A program made the position numbers and the translations under genes. A stretch of DNA of 64,000 nt from Odiellus spinosus (taxonomy: Eukaryota > Arthropoda > Arachnida > Opiliones > Phalangiidae): the NCBI GenBank assembly GCA_963920705.1, contig OY987226.1:17889600-17953599 (forward strand), read 5' to 3'. The notes under the pieces were generated by a model. That model saw only the letters and a program-made list of their open reading frames with translations, ran no database searches and was not told where the DNA came from. The stretch's first letter is position 1. Every line of letters starts with the position of its first letter. Positions 33,902-45,466 of this stretch are shown one piece after another.

Positions 33902-34926
33902 TATAGGGTAGTTAAATTTTGAAATGACTTTATCCCCGTAGACCCTGATATTGAGTATTTTGATCCGTTCCACTGCTGTGTATATTCGATTCAAAGACAA
34001 AATATATTTTCGCATGATAGAACAAATCTTTTATTTTCGTTTTTTTCTCTCTTTCAAACTATAGAAATATACAAAAGCCCAATAATACAATAATGTTTCT
34101 CATAGCCGCGGGGTACCCCTCTTATTTCAATTCACTCTTCGTTGAGGAGGGAGAAGGGAAGAAGGGAATTGGGATGGGATTGCCGTTATTTTTCTTAACC
34201 TATAGGCGCGTCAAATCTATCACGGGAATGATAGACGTTATCCGCCCCCGTTTCGCGATGCTATTTATATAGATCCGTCTGCCAGAGCTAGCGCTTGGTA
34301 TCAAAATAAGAACGAAGTTGGCCCCCTCTCAAATCTACAATTGAAATCATTTCTTGCCTGCATGGTTATTTCCTTTCCGTAATATCTAAGGGGATCTTAT
34401 TGTGGGGGGTTTACCACCCCCGTGGTATAAATAAATCGGTCTGAAGACTTTAGAGACACTGAAGATGCCTCCGACATAGCCGCGAGTTTCATCAGATCGG
34501 AACCCCTATCTAGCTGATATTGAATAAAAATGGAAAATAAATGTTGGAAATCTATTTTACGTTGATTTGACAGCGCGTATGAAACTAGGGATACTTGAAT
34601 TTGTTTTTCTTATTCGTATAACATTGACATTGAGCAGAATGTCAAATCAACACTGAATTCAACATTTAACTCAAAGATTTATTTTATCTCACTCGTATCT
34701 TTTCTGACATTCAGAAAACAAAACCGTATATGGGAATAGAATCTTTGATTTAATTAAAACCTTCTTAATAAGATATTTACTCCGAAAGTAAATTTTTTCA
34801 CTCTTCTAACTGTAGATCAAACCAAATGTATATAATTATAATTTTTAAAGCTGTAGTTAAATCTTTCGAAGTTACTATTTTGTAGATATTCTCGCCCGTA
34901 ATATTTTCGAGTTGAATAGTTTCATT
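33902..34926. other. Unassigned DNA
   Basis: No feature recognised. Confidence 0.4.
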
Positions 34927-35627
34927 AACCGCGTTCACATTTTAGGCTTCGAAACCGTTTTTAACCTTTTTGAATGGTCAGATGTAAATTTTTTTAGGGT
35001 CAGCTGTAAAGATCCGATGTTGAAAAATACTATTATTAGCATTAAAAGTTAATTTGAACATTAAAAACGGTTCGAAAATAGATTTCGAGTTGAATAGTCT
35101 CATAAGCCGCGTTTGCATTGGAAACTTCGAAACCTTTTTTATCCTTTTTGAAAGGTCAGATGTAAATTTTTTTAGGATCAGCTGTAAAGATCCGATGTTG
35201 AAAAATACTATTATTAACATTAAAAGTTAATTTGAACATAAAAAACCGTTCGAAAATAGTTTTCGAGTTGAATAGTCTCATAAGCCGCGTTTGCATTGGA
35301 AACTTCGAAACCTTTTTTATCCTTTTTGAAAGGTTAGATGTAAATTTTTTTAGGGTCAGCTGTAAAGATCCTATGTTGAAAAATATTATTATTAGCATTA
35401 AAAGTTAATTTGAACATTAAAAACGGTTCGCAAATAGGTTTCGAGTTGAATAGTCTCATAAGCCTCGTTCACATTGGAGACTTTGAAACCTTTTTGAACC
35501 ATTTTGAAAGGTCAAATGTTCATTTTCAGGGTCAGCTGTATAGATCCTATATGCTGAAAAATATAGTTATTAGTATTAAAAACGGTTTCGAAAACGGGTT
35601 CAAAGTCTCTAGTGTGAACGTAGCTAT
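34927..35627. mobile_element. Family C element expanded by a 178-bp tandem repeat
   Basis: The left end ACCGCGTTCACATTTTAGG and right end CTCTAGTGTGAACGTAGCT are inverted repeats of each other, extended inward by GGCTTCGAAACCGTTTTT-like sequence. Between them, a 178-bp unit (ATGTAAATTTTTTTAGG, then AGCTGTAAAGATCC, then TAAAAGTTAATTTGAACAT) repeats about 3.5 times; the anchor word starts at 34981, 35159, 35337 and 35515. Each unit also carries one GCCGCGTTTGCATTGG-type terminus. The ends resemble family B. Frames of 80 codons on the minus strand just follow the period. Confidence 0.85.
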
Positions 35628-36463
35628 AATGACGTCACGATCGGATGCTGCCAATCCGATAGCGCGCTCCACTAGAGACATTTTTATTTTATATTTTAAT
35701 CTTTTAGCGCGCACCACTGCTGACGTTTTTAACTCTTCTAAGTTTCGATATCGATAATACAATCGATCACTCGTCGTCATAGCGATATAGAGGTTCTAGC
35801 TCCTAATGGCATCGTTAGAATTCCGTTACCGAATTAATGCTATATGTGTCAAAATTAGGGCCTGGCGTGTGGATAAAATTTTACCGTTTGATAAGGTTGT
35901 GCAAAAATTAAAAAAAAAAAAAAAACCCACAGCATCATTAAGAGATAATAATCGTACCTCAGTTTCGATAAAAAAATTACCTTTTTAGATTATTTTGAAA
36001 TGAAAGTCGTCAATATAACTGTTATCACCTAAAAATTAGATAAATTTATCAATAACGAATATATTTGTATTAATATAACCGCATCTAGCCATTTAAAGTT
36101 CGTTTATAAAGAATTTTAGTCCAAATTAATAGATTATCCACAATAACCGCTTATTTTGGTGTATTCGTGATTAATTAACAGACTCTTAAGCGACTTTTCG
36201 AGTAAATTAAAGATTTTTAGATTTATTTTAATGGTGCAATTATGAAAAAAGACAATACATATGTTGTTTCTAAGACACAATTAATTACGTGATACTTTCC
36301 AAAATTATAAAGATATTCGAGAAAATAATATTTGCACCTTTAGTCCGAATAATTGATGTCCGCCATCGTATTGTTCAAAATAATTGGTAGTGAAATTTCC
36401 CGAAAAATATTATTATATAACCATCTTTTTCAACGTTTAACCTTTGTTGAAAACGATGTGATT
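35628..36463. other. Unassigned DNA
   Basis: An A-run lies near 35910; nothing else recognised. Confidence 0.4.
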
Positions 36464-36694
36464 TTTTTAAACCGTTTCAAAACGTTTCGCTAGAGTTGTA
36501 AGAACAGGAAACCGTCTCTTCTCGAATCAATTTGATTAGATTTCTCGAAACTGCTTCGGGAACCAGTTTCATAGCAATTTAGTTTCAAAAACTGTTAGAT
36601 GAAGCTACAATAAATCGATTTATAAAGCTAATGTGTGAACACACGACGCTTAAAACGATTCCTGGTGAATTTAATATCGTTTTGCTTTAACGAT
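36464..36694 (+). mobile_element. Family B fragment (copy B6)
   Basis: It begins inside the left arm (AACCGTTTCAAAACGTTTCG) and runs through the GGGAACCAGTTTCATAGC and AATAAATCGATTTATAAAG blocks to AATATCGTTTTGCTTTAACG. Both termini are missing. Confidence 0.85.
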
Positions 36695-37671
36695 ATATAT
36701 GAACACCTTTAATCTTAAAATAATCGCAAAATTAACAGATAATTAATTTATAATCCGAGCCTAGGCAAAAGATTACAAAATAATATAGATTTTTGCTTCC
36801 TTTCGGTATTATTTTTGTATCCTTATGATTTTCATATCTAAATTGATGTTTTAAAAACCAAAATTGGACACTTATCGAATTGCTAGTCACTATTACCGTT
36901 TAATCTTTATTAGAAATACGTTTACACCATGGAAGAAAGCAAGACTTTCTATATATGAACATTACAAAGAAGAGGTCTTTGCCCTAAGTGCATTTGCGTG
37001 AGTTTATTATATGAACTACTTTATTATCTAAGATATTTATCATTGCGTAAACTTCCGCCTCAGCTTCGTCTCGTATTGACAAATCGATAACTTCCTTCGA
37101 ACCATCCACTTCTACGTGTATTTATATCATGATTCGCTACTTTCTTTCAGCCTCTAAGAAAAAGAGGCTATTGGGTGTGGGGGTTTGGGTTTAGTGGGTT
37201 GTAGCCCCACGATAGTTCTTTAGGTACGTACCCTTTCCATCCATCAATCACTCGTCGCCTGAGAGAGAAGAATTGGCATTTTCTGTTTAGGGGCTGCTAC
37301 CTACTTGGGCACTCGCCCTGTAGCCCGCCCCAAACTGTACGTCTACAGAATAAAATGGCCAGAATCAGTTTTCATCATGTACTCTAGCTTATTTACAAAG
37401 GCTTAGGAACTATTTCTAAGTAACGAAACTTACGACATTATCTTGGAAAGGGTCAAAATACCCTTGCTAAAAACGGTTTTTTAATCGTGGTTTTGGTTCC
37501 TTTTAATATTGTAAAACAATCTCTGTGTATAGCCTTGTACGTGCTGCAGACGTTGGAGTGTTTTATATATTGAGTTAAGACCAAGTTTTCTCGACAAAGG
37601 GATGGAAACACGTGATTTTACGTAAACCTTTTTATTTTATTTATTTTAAAGTGGATCAATTTGAGTAGAAC
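36695..37671. other. Unassigned DNA
   Basis: No feature recognised. Confidence 0.4.
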
Positions 37672-38215
37672 TTGGAATTCGTATAACTTTAGTTAATCGA
37701 ATAAGACAATCGTGAATGTCAATGAAATATTATCCGTTCGCAAAAAAATATAAGTTTCTTATTCGAGTTAACGTATCTGAATGTAAGGCAAACTTGGTAT
37801 TCGTACTCATTGTTATAGGAAATTGATACGTTATACTAGTTATTCAATCGAATAAGACAATTTGAAATTCGAGTTTCTTCGCGGATTTTAACCCAAATTG
37901 AGATTAGAATGTAGCAATTTAGTCGGTTCCTTTCAATTTAGATTAAAATATTATTATTATATTTCGTTCTACACTGATTTCGAGAAACGTCATATTTTTA
38001 TCTTGGCATTATCCGTTTGAATAAACGCGTAATTTGTTTATTAATCAAGCTTCAAATTTTATCTCCGGATAACTCGTATCCATTTGATTTTGTCTGTTAA
38101 TATATTTTGTGGTTTTATATTAACAAACAATTTATCCGAGATTAAAATATCTGAAAAAAGCCTTGTTATCGATGGCTATTCTAAGTTATTCAATGTTATT
38201 CGAATCCGGCTCTAA
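37672..38215 (+). repeat. Dispersed repeat H (copy 1)
   Basis: The sequence from TTCTTATTCGAGTTAACG (about 37757) through GAGTTTCTTCGCGGATTTTA, GAATAAACGCGTAATTTG and GACAATTTATCCGAGATTAA is shared with copies at 53.5 and, reversed, 54.7 kb. A partial internal echo (GGAATTCGTATAACTTTAGT) lies at 37672-37755. It has no coding frame. It is probably a non-autonomous mobile element, family unknown. Confidence 0.8.
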
Positions 38216-40689
38216 ATTTGATAATTAAGAAAATGTATATGATTATGCCTAAAATCTACGTTCTAATTTACGAATTTTATCCGTTTAATTTCGTGCATGA
38301 AAGCATGATTCGATTTCAATTAAGTCAGAAATGGCAGATTTTCGTGACCAATCACGGTGTTTTGATAATTCACGCTTGTGCAAGTGCGCAACAGGTATTT
38401 AACATAGATTTTAAGCATTTAATCAGCAAATGTCACGCGTGATTCTTCTCACAACGCTATGTTCTTAAGCATATTTCACGTGACAGAAATTTATTGTAAA
38501 ATGTAGCATTACCGCCAGTAAAATTATAGAATTTCAGCCCCCGCGACGGCGAGTACTTTTCACGAAAGTATAGTTTTGATGAACCGAGTATAATCGAACT
38601 TTTCGGTATAATTTCGTAAATAAGTGCTGAAAATCTCTTTTTACCAGATCGTGTTAGTAGCCCTTTAAAATATTAGATCGAAAGCTCTATTTCCCAATAG
38701 ATTATCCTACGCGAGTTGCCGATTTCTTAGCGCGTTGAACTTTCTTTATATCACTTTGGGACTTTGGGGTTTTGCCTTAATTCTTACGAGGAAACCTTTT
38801 TAGGCAAGCAATCCAAAAAAAAAAAAAACAAAAAAAAAAAAAATACAGATAATTGAATTTAAATTTAATCAGTTATTTCGGGAAAATTAAATTTACTTTT
38901 TGAATTGTAAGTAAAGTTTAGTTTCTTTTTGTAATTAATGAAAAGGGGGTTTATTTGTTTTTAATCTCCGTAGAGTTGACTCATTGCATTGCGCGTGTAA
39001 AAGCTCTGGACAAAATGCAGGCCACTTTTTCCACTAAAACCAAATTATTTCGATTAAAGTCACAAAAACCCACTATTTCCAAAATAAGTCATTAAAAGCA
39101 ACTTTTTCCTGAACTGCGTATTTTTTTCTGGTCTTTCTCATCTAAAGTGTGGAGAAGATTGAAAAATTGTTGAATATTGGGTTCGCGATTTCGTGACTAA
39201 GTTTCATTTTACTCCACATGGGGGAGCCACTCGCTAGATACGTAACTACTACGCTCTCTCATGCCCAACTTTCTTCAACTCCTTGGTCGTCCCAAGCCTG
39301 CTTATAGAGCCTTAAGCCATTACAATTAAATTTGGAGCTCCAAGGAGGAGTTGACTGAAGTTTGCCGTTGTGTTTCTAACAACTCGAGAATTTGTCGTCT
39401 GCTGTTGTTTTTTCCCCGCCCAAATATTTGCCGCAGACTGGGACGAATGTGTCATAAATTAATTATTTTTTGGTCACTTATAGTCGCTTTTTAAGTGGTT
39501 GTTCACTTTTTCAACAAATTTTTAGGCGTCACTGGGTATCAGGCCTGCAAATAGAATGTATAATTTAATTTTAGTTTAATTAGTGCTCGGAATTTATATA
39601 ACTTTTATTAATTAAATAGATATACTGAATTAAATTCAGATATCCGTTTGCACAAAAAACGGGTTTAACTAATATGAAATCTGTGGATACTCAGACTGTT
39701 TTTAGATTCGTGAGAAAGAAGCCATATCTTTAGCACCATATCGAAGAGAGAGAGATATAGCTGTATCTGTAGGAGCACCATTTACAGTAACGTTTTGACC
39801 TCTCTTCTCATATGGCACTCTAATTTAGTTATTTTGCCTGTAGGAATATTCTCGAATCGCGGTCATGCGTAAAATGAAGTTAAATTTTTAAAGTTCTATT
39901 ATTGTAAATTAAACAAATTTATTTTCTATACTTTATGCCTATATTGTATAATTTACATCCTAAGAATAGACTAAAAGCTCCGGTATAGACCTTTATTTTT
40001 CTATCGAGATTTAAATCCTTTTCAAGATTGTAAGGAAATACCTAAAATAAACTTGAACAATGCAAATGATTCGAAGCGACTAATTTTGAAACAATAAAAC
40101 ATAACGGTAATTTTTAAAACGTATAGGTTATTTTTTTTTTATATATAAATTTTAGCGCCTTAACGTGAATAATTTATCTTAATAAGCTTGCGGCGAATAA
40201 CTCGAAATCCTTTTGTTTCTCGGAATAGTATAGATTTAAACCTAAACATCTTCGAGGCATTAATCTAAAACAAAGGACCATGCTCCCGAAATTGAATATA
40301 TACGTCATCACAGACGCGGTGTACAGTTTTACTAGTTAACAATAGTTATTATACGTATGTATTATATATAGTTAAAGCTGAAAGGGCCGGGATTCTGCGG
40401 ATATATTCGGGGTCAAGAGGTTACGCTATATATATCGCGTGCGTTTGATTAGGTTCTTAGTTGAGGAATTATATTACGTAAGGTTTATTATCCATTGATT
40501 TACTAGCAATAAAGAGGAAGGCTAGATTTCGGTACTTCTAAGGGTTAAAATTACCCATTTTCTCTCCTTCCATTAACTTGGCTATATTCAAAGGTTTTAC
40601 GTGGATGAATTAAAGGTCTTAGTTCAAAGGGAGGCGGAAATGGATGATAATAATAATAATTATATTTTCAATAGTTTATCCTGAAATTT
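38216..40689. other. Unassigned DNA with one small hairpin
   Basis: CTTCAACTCCTTGG (39274-39287) and its gapped complement CCAAGGAGGAGTTGACTGAAG (ending about 39361) could fold. A-runs interrupted by one C lie near 38815-38841. Frames such as 38218-38442 show no domain. Confidence 0.4.
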
Positions 40690-41475
40690 GGAGAGAAAAT
40701 GTTATAGAAATGTGGAATGTCATTGAATTTTGAAAATGTTGTTTAAATTTAAGGGTCGTGAAAAGTTATTGAATTTTAAAATGGGGTTACGCAAGAATGG
40801 GGAAGTTAAATTGAATTGGAAAATGGAGTTATAAGGTCAAGGGAATTTATTTAAAGTATTGGAATTTTAAACTTCGATTAAAAGGTCTTGAAAAATCGAG
40901 ATGTTGAATATTTGGGAAGTCGCGTATTTTGAAAAATTGGATTCTTTTGAAATTCATCGAATTTAAAATCGTGATTAAAAGGTCATGAATAATCGACGTC
41001 TTTGAAAATTTGACATAAAAAGTCTTTGGAAAGTCATGGAATTTAAAAATTTGGGTTAAAAGGTCTTGGGAAAGTCATGAAATCTGAAAATTTGGATTAA
41101 AAAGTCTTGGGAAAGTCATGAAATCTGAAAATTTGGATTAAAAAATCTGGGAAAGTCAAACAATTTTAACTTGGGGTTAAAAGGTCATGAAAAATTGACA
41201 CATTTGAAAATTTGACTTTGGAAAGTCATGGAGTTTGAAATTTTGGGCTGAGAAGTCTTGGAAAATCCATTCTATTTTCAAATTGGATTAAAGGTCATGT
41301 TGAATTTGCTATATGGGCCAGAAGATCACGGGATAAACTCGTTGAATTTGAAATTTGGGTTAAAATACAGTGAAAAGTAATTAATTTTGAAAATTGGCTT
41401 CAAAGGTCTCGACAATTCAATGAACTTGAAAATCAAGTTAAAAGATGATGAGAAAGTTGGGTTACTAGGTCTTGG
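40690..41475. repeat. Degenerate ~40-bp minisatellite (AAAAGGTCTTGGGAAAGTCA)
   Basis: About eighteen diverged units pairing AAAATTTGGATTAAAA with GTCTTGGGAAAGTCATGAA. Two adjacent units near 41070-41150 are almost identical, showing recent local duplication in an otherwise old array. Confidence 0.85.
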
Positions 41476-42352
41476 GGAAAAAGTATTTGAATTTGACAAT
41501 TCGATTCGGACACAAAATCCCTTACAGTTTGGCCGAAATCCCTAAATCTCTAATCTTTCTCTATGGGAAATTGACATTGAAATCTCAAAATCACTCTTTA
41601 AAATCTCAAAATCTAATATCAAAATCCAGTTCACAACACAAAATCCAGTTCATAACAATGGCAAGTGACCAACCCCGCGACGTATCCTATATTTTAAGTA
41701 TTTAGATATTTTCCATTCGACGTTCCCTTTATAGGTCGACGACAAAAGGTGGTGGATGGAGGTTAGTCTTGCCGATGCTCGAGAAATCTTCGATCCGTGA
41801 ACTAATTGGGTTATCGAGACCCCTTTCTAATTTCACCCTGATTGAAGCTAGCCGTGTGTTGATCTCCTCTTCCCCTCCCCGTACTATACTCTTATGCCCG
41901 GGCCATCTCAACGCGATTCGCTATATATTTGTTTGCTCCCCATCACCACCCTTTGTTTAATTTTACAATAGACTATTATCACTCAAATCCGGGAGGGGGC
42001 GTGCCATTTTTTTATTATTATTACGTAGAAGCTCTACGCGCGCCGAGCTGTTTAAATGACGGCGACCGAATATTGTCGAGTCAGCTGAGATTGGCCTCGT
42101 TAAACCTCGTTAATTCCTTCATTGTTCGTGAAAGAGTCGAGGTACCACCGCCTTTATACATTCCGCTTAACGTTTAACCGCTCACCGGTAACATTTCGCG
42201 AATACCTTCAAGGGATGATGAATTCAAAAACGAGTTATGCGTAATTGTTTCACTAGAAAAAAATTTACAAATATTAAGTTAGAAACTTGACCAATAGATT
42301 AAAGGGTTAAGGATACGATTTGAAAATTACTCGAACACCGACTTCATTCGTC
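41476..42352. other. Unassigned DNA
   Basis: AAAATCCAGTTCA is repeated at about 41619 and 41640. The short frames (41472-41705, 41769-41960 and 41929-42177) have no domain. Confidence 0.4.
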
Positions 42353-42381
42353 CTTTAAAGGGAAAATGCAACATAACAACA
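42353..42381 (+). mobile_element. Family A end fragment (copy A11)
   Basis: TTTAAAGGGAAAATGCAACA plus TAACAACAG is the first 29 bp of family A, cut sharply where a reversed family B copy begins. Confidence 0.7.
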
Positions 42382-42588
42382 GTTACGGTCACATCAGCAT
42401 TTTTTAATCGATTTGAAACGGTAAAATCAAGCCGATTTTCAAATCGTGCAGGAGTCGTTTTAAGCGTCGTGTGTTCACGAATTATCTTTATAAATCGATT
42501 TATTGTAGCTTCATCTATCGGTTGTTGAAACCGGATCTGTTTGAAACTGGTTCCCGAAGCAGTTTCGAGAAATCGAATCGAATCGACT
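42382..42588 (-). mobile_element. Family B partial copy, inverted (copy B7)
   Basis: It starts with the family right end TTACGGTCACATCAGCATTT and runs in reverse through AATAAATCG-type and GGTTCCCGAAGCAGTTTCG blocks to GAATCGACTCC, where it stops short of the other terminus. It lies directly against a family A end fragment, so one element probably disrupted the other. Confidence 0.85.
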
Positions 42589-43359
42589 CCTAGATATTCG
42601 AAGTTGCCCGAGACATATGCCACGAAGTTTCCCTGAAGATATATTTCGAAGTTGCCGGTGTGATATTCCTAGAAGCTGCCCCCCAATTACGTCCAGAAGG
42701 ACTCCGATAGCTATGTCTTGAACTTAAGATTGCACGCGCAAGGTTAATTGCGTGGTCATGAAATATCCAATGTTAGCTAATATTTTTATTAATCCCTGCG
42801 TTGGTCAATTCAAAGATATGTCCAATCCTTTCATATTCGCTGGACTGATTAAATATGGAGAAATTTAACAAATATTTGTCGCGTCTTTCAAGCCTTTTGT
42901 TTCATTTAAGTACGCCTAGAGATAGTTATAATTAAATCCCACCTTGACTTGTCAGTACATTCAAAACTAAATTTCCCTTTATCTCTTGAGTAAACCAACG
43001 CAACGTATAATAGTATTATACTCTCTGATAAATCAAGGTGGAAAACAGACGCGTGTAATCAGAGTCTAAGGTCTAATTAGCCTTCCCCCTAGCTGTACCA
43101 GTCTCTCCAACTAAAGCGTATATGACGTTTGGATGGCTTCTGGTTATTTTGGCCCACTCTAAATTGCCCTCTTCATCCAGCTATGTAGTCTTTGTCTAAA
43201 ATATTATAGCATTCCCTTAATTCATTGGTTAATTTCAACTCCAGAAAACCGTTTGGCCCAATAATACGCGCATGATGCCACTTATTCGTTTAAAAGATTA
43301 GATATTTCCGTTTATTTTGAAACGCGAATAAAGGGGCGCAAAACGATATAGATCCAAAT
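42589..43359. other. Unassigned DNA
   Basis: Short related phrases (CGAAGTTGCC, ATATTCGAAGTTGCCCGA) recur at 42597-42660. Otherwise nothing recognised. Confidence 0.4.
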
Positions 43360-43521
43360 GATCGCTATAATGGGTCTTGTCCAATTGATGAGTTTAAAAT
43401 GATCGACTATGGGTTTTGTCCAATTAATCGACTTTCAAATGATCGACAATAGATTTTGTCCAATTGATTGCCTTTCAAATGAGCGACAATTAAGGGATTT
43501 TGTCCAATTGATTAATTTTCA
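43360..43521. repeat. ~40-bp tandem repeat (GATCGAC...TTTTGTCCAATTGAT)
   Basis: About four units, each with ATGATCGACWATRG, TTTTGTCCAATTGAT and TTTCAAATG. The 81-codon frame at 43409 follows the period and is not taken as a gene. Confidence 0.85.
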
Positions 43522-43810
43522 AATTTCTTTAAGATTTCATAAGCTTTCCCGTGACGTATTCCTTCCTTTTTCTAATTTATTTCATATCTTCCTGGTTTTC
43601 TCCTCGATATTTAGACTGATATTCCTATTTTTCACATTTCGTAGCTTTTCGTAATATTCGCACTATTTTTCCTAGAGCATTTCCTGGATTTTCTCACGTT
43701 TTACCTAATTTACTCAATATATTCCTGATTTCAAGAATATTTTCCAAATTCCTTGAATTTTTCCTCAACGTTTCTCTGATTTCCTCAACAATTCCCCCGA
43801 TTTTTTTATA
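43522..43810. repeat. Degenerate T-rich TTTCCT/GATTT repeat
   Basis: Loosely repeated words TTTCCTGATTT, ATTTCCT and TTTCCTCAAC spaced by about 20 bp. It is too diverged to set a consensus. Confidence 0.5.
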
Positions 43811-44585
43811 GCCCAGAATGAAGTTCTGTGATATTTTCCATTTGCCATATGAGCTTAAAAAATAATTTTTAAATTTGTAAGCTAGTCATATATGTGGCGA
43901 ATTGCGAAGAAAAATATAAACTCAGTGGAATCTTCTCGAGTGAGCTATATACTAAAGAATCTGGTAGATATTGCGAATTGAGTGGAGGTGATGGTGTCTC
44001 GGTGATGGGTCGATAACGGAAGCTGATAAGAATAGAGCCCCGCACGCGTGCGTCGTGACGTGAAAGAGAAACTCGTATACGTTTAGGCCTTGGCGCCCCA
44101 AAAATAGTAAGAAGTTCACCGTCAAAAGGATGCGCTGCATGAGGATCAACTCATCAATATTCTACCATAGTTTGATTTTTTTCTCAGCTCACAATATCCG
44201 CAACCAAGATTTTTTTATAGAAAAACCTATCTTCTTTACTTCCTGTACATATACATTTATAAACGTACCAGTATATGTAAACGTTAAATATAATATCTTT
44301 GGTATATTCGGAATAGAGTATAGAGAGCCATAAGAGATGAAATGATACCCCATGTTAATTATTCATTGAAACTAGTACAGCCAAAGGAACGTAGTTGTCA
44401 TCTCCCGATTATATCATTCCATTCAATTGTGTATCATAGAGGAAGTAGACGAGGGATCAACAATTCACACTTTTCCCTTAGTCATTTTTTTTTTCTTACA
44501 AATGAGTGGTTTTCTTAACTTAATAATATAAGAAACTAGCAAAACCAGCGAAAAATCACGAAAGATTTAAATGCAAGATTTTGAA
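43811..44585. other. Unassigned DNA
   Basis: No feature recognised. Confidence 0.4.
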
Positions 44586-44788
44586 GCTGAAATTTCTAGA
44601 ATAGAAAAACATTAACTTTCCAAAATGTTTTCAAATTTACCAGAATTTTCTAGATTTTTCTCGACTTTTCTAGAATTTTCCATACCTTTCTAAAACATTC
44701 ATACACTTTCCAGAATTTTCTAGACCTCTTCAGACTTTTCTGGAACCTTCTAGAACATTCTGGAAAAGTTATGGACGCACGCACGATA
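44586..44788 (-). repeat. Family F minisatellite copy 3
   Basis: Units such as CCAGAATTTTCTAGA and TTCTAGAACATTCTGG lead to the edge GTTATGGACGCACGCACG at 44769-44786. Read on the minus strand it begins CGTGCGTGCGTCC and continues like the copy at 23.9 kb, which begins GTGCGTGCGTGCGTACGTC. Confidence 0.8.
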
Positions 44789-45157
44789 CGAACATTGTTT
44801 GATTGAAATTTTTCCAACGAAATCTTTGTATATTTTGATTCGTTCCAGACTATATACAATACGTAGTAAGGAAATTCGCGAACTATGCTTTTTCTTCTAT
44901 CTGCAATAAAATGATGTGTTAATACGCCTCATCTTTCTTCATTTCGACAACAGATAGTACTTTCTTGAATTGAAAGGGGTCGCGAAGATTTCTAAACTAT
45001 ACTATTATCCTATGATGGAAATTGACATTACGTATCTATACGCTCCAGTTTTCATTATAGTTTGCGATACGCTATATTCCTGACATTGGCAGAACCATGC
45101 CTTTGACTTTATTAATTTGAATAGGAGAAATAACACGATGTGCCAACTCCCTATATA

Positions 45158-45466
45158 CAGGGTGATTCAGATCAAAAAATTCAATAGCTCCTATGTAAGT
45201 ATTAACATTGAGCGCGTGCTATTCGAATTAAGATTGACACGTATTAAGCTAATTTATTATTCTAAAGGCGGATGCACACAGACACATCGAGCGCTAAAGG
45301 TACTTCTATGTGCGCACGAGCTTGAAATGCGCGAAAATGTGTTTGTGCGCATTCGCCTTAACTCAAGCGCGCGTAAGTTTCATAAAAATGAACTCGATAA
45401 GTACGCGCTCAATGTCAATTTTATCCTTCCATAGAAGCTATGGAGTTTTTGATCTGTACCAACCTG
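45158..45466. mobile_element. Mariner-like MITE with a smaller foldback inside
   Basis: Outer ends CAGGGTGATTCAGATCAAAA and the complement of TTTTTGATCTGTACCAACCTG form an inverted repeat that continues through AATAGCTCCTATG and AACATTGAGCGCGTGCT. It is flanked by TATA, as for Tc1/mariner TA targets. Inside, GGCGGATGCACACAGACACA (from about 45268) and the complement of TGTGTTTGTGCGCATTCGCC (to about 45360) form a second foldback like family G at 12.84 kb. No transposase is present. The 105-codon frame across it follows the arms. Confidence 0.75.
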
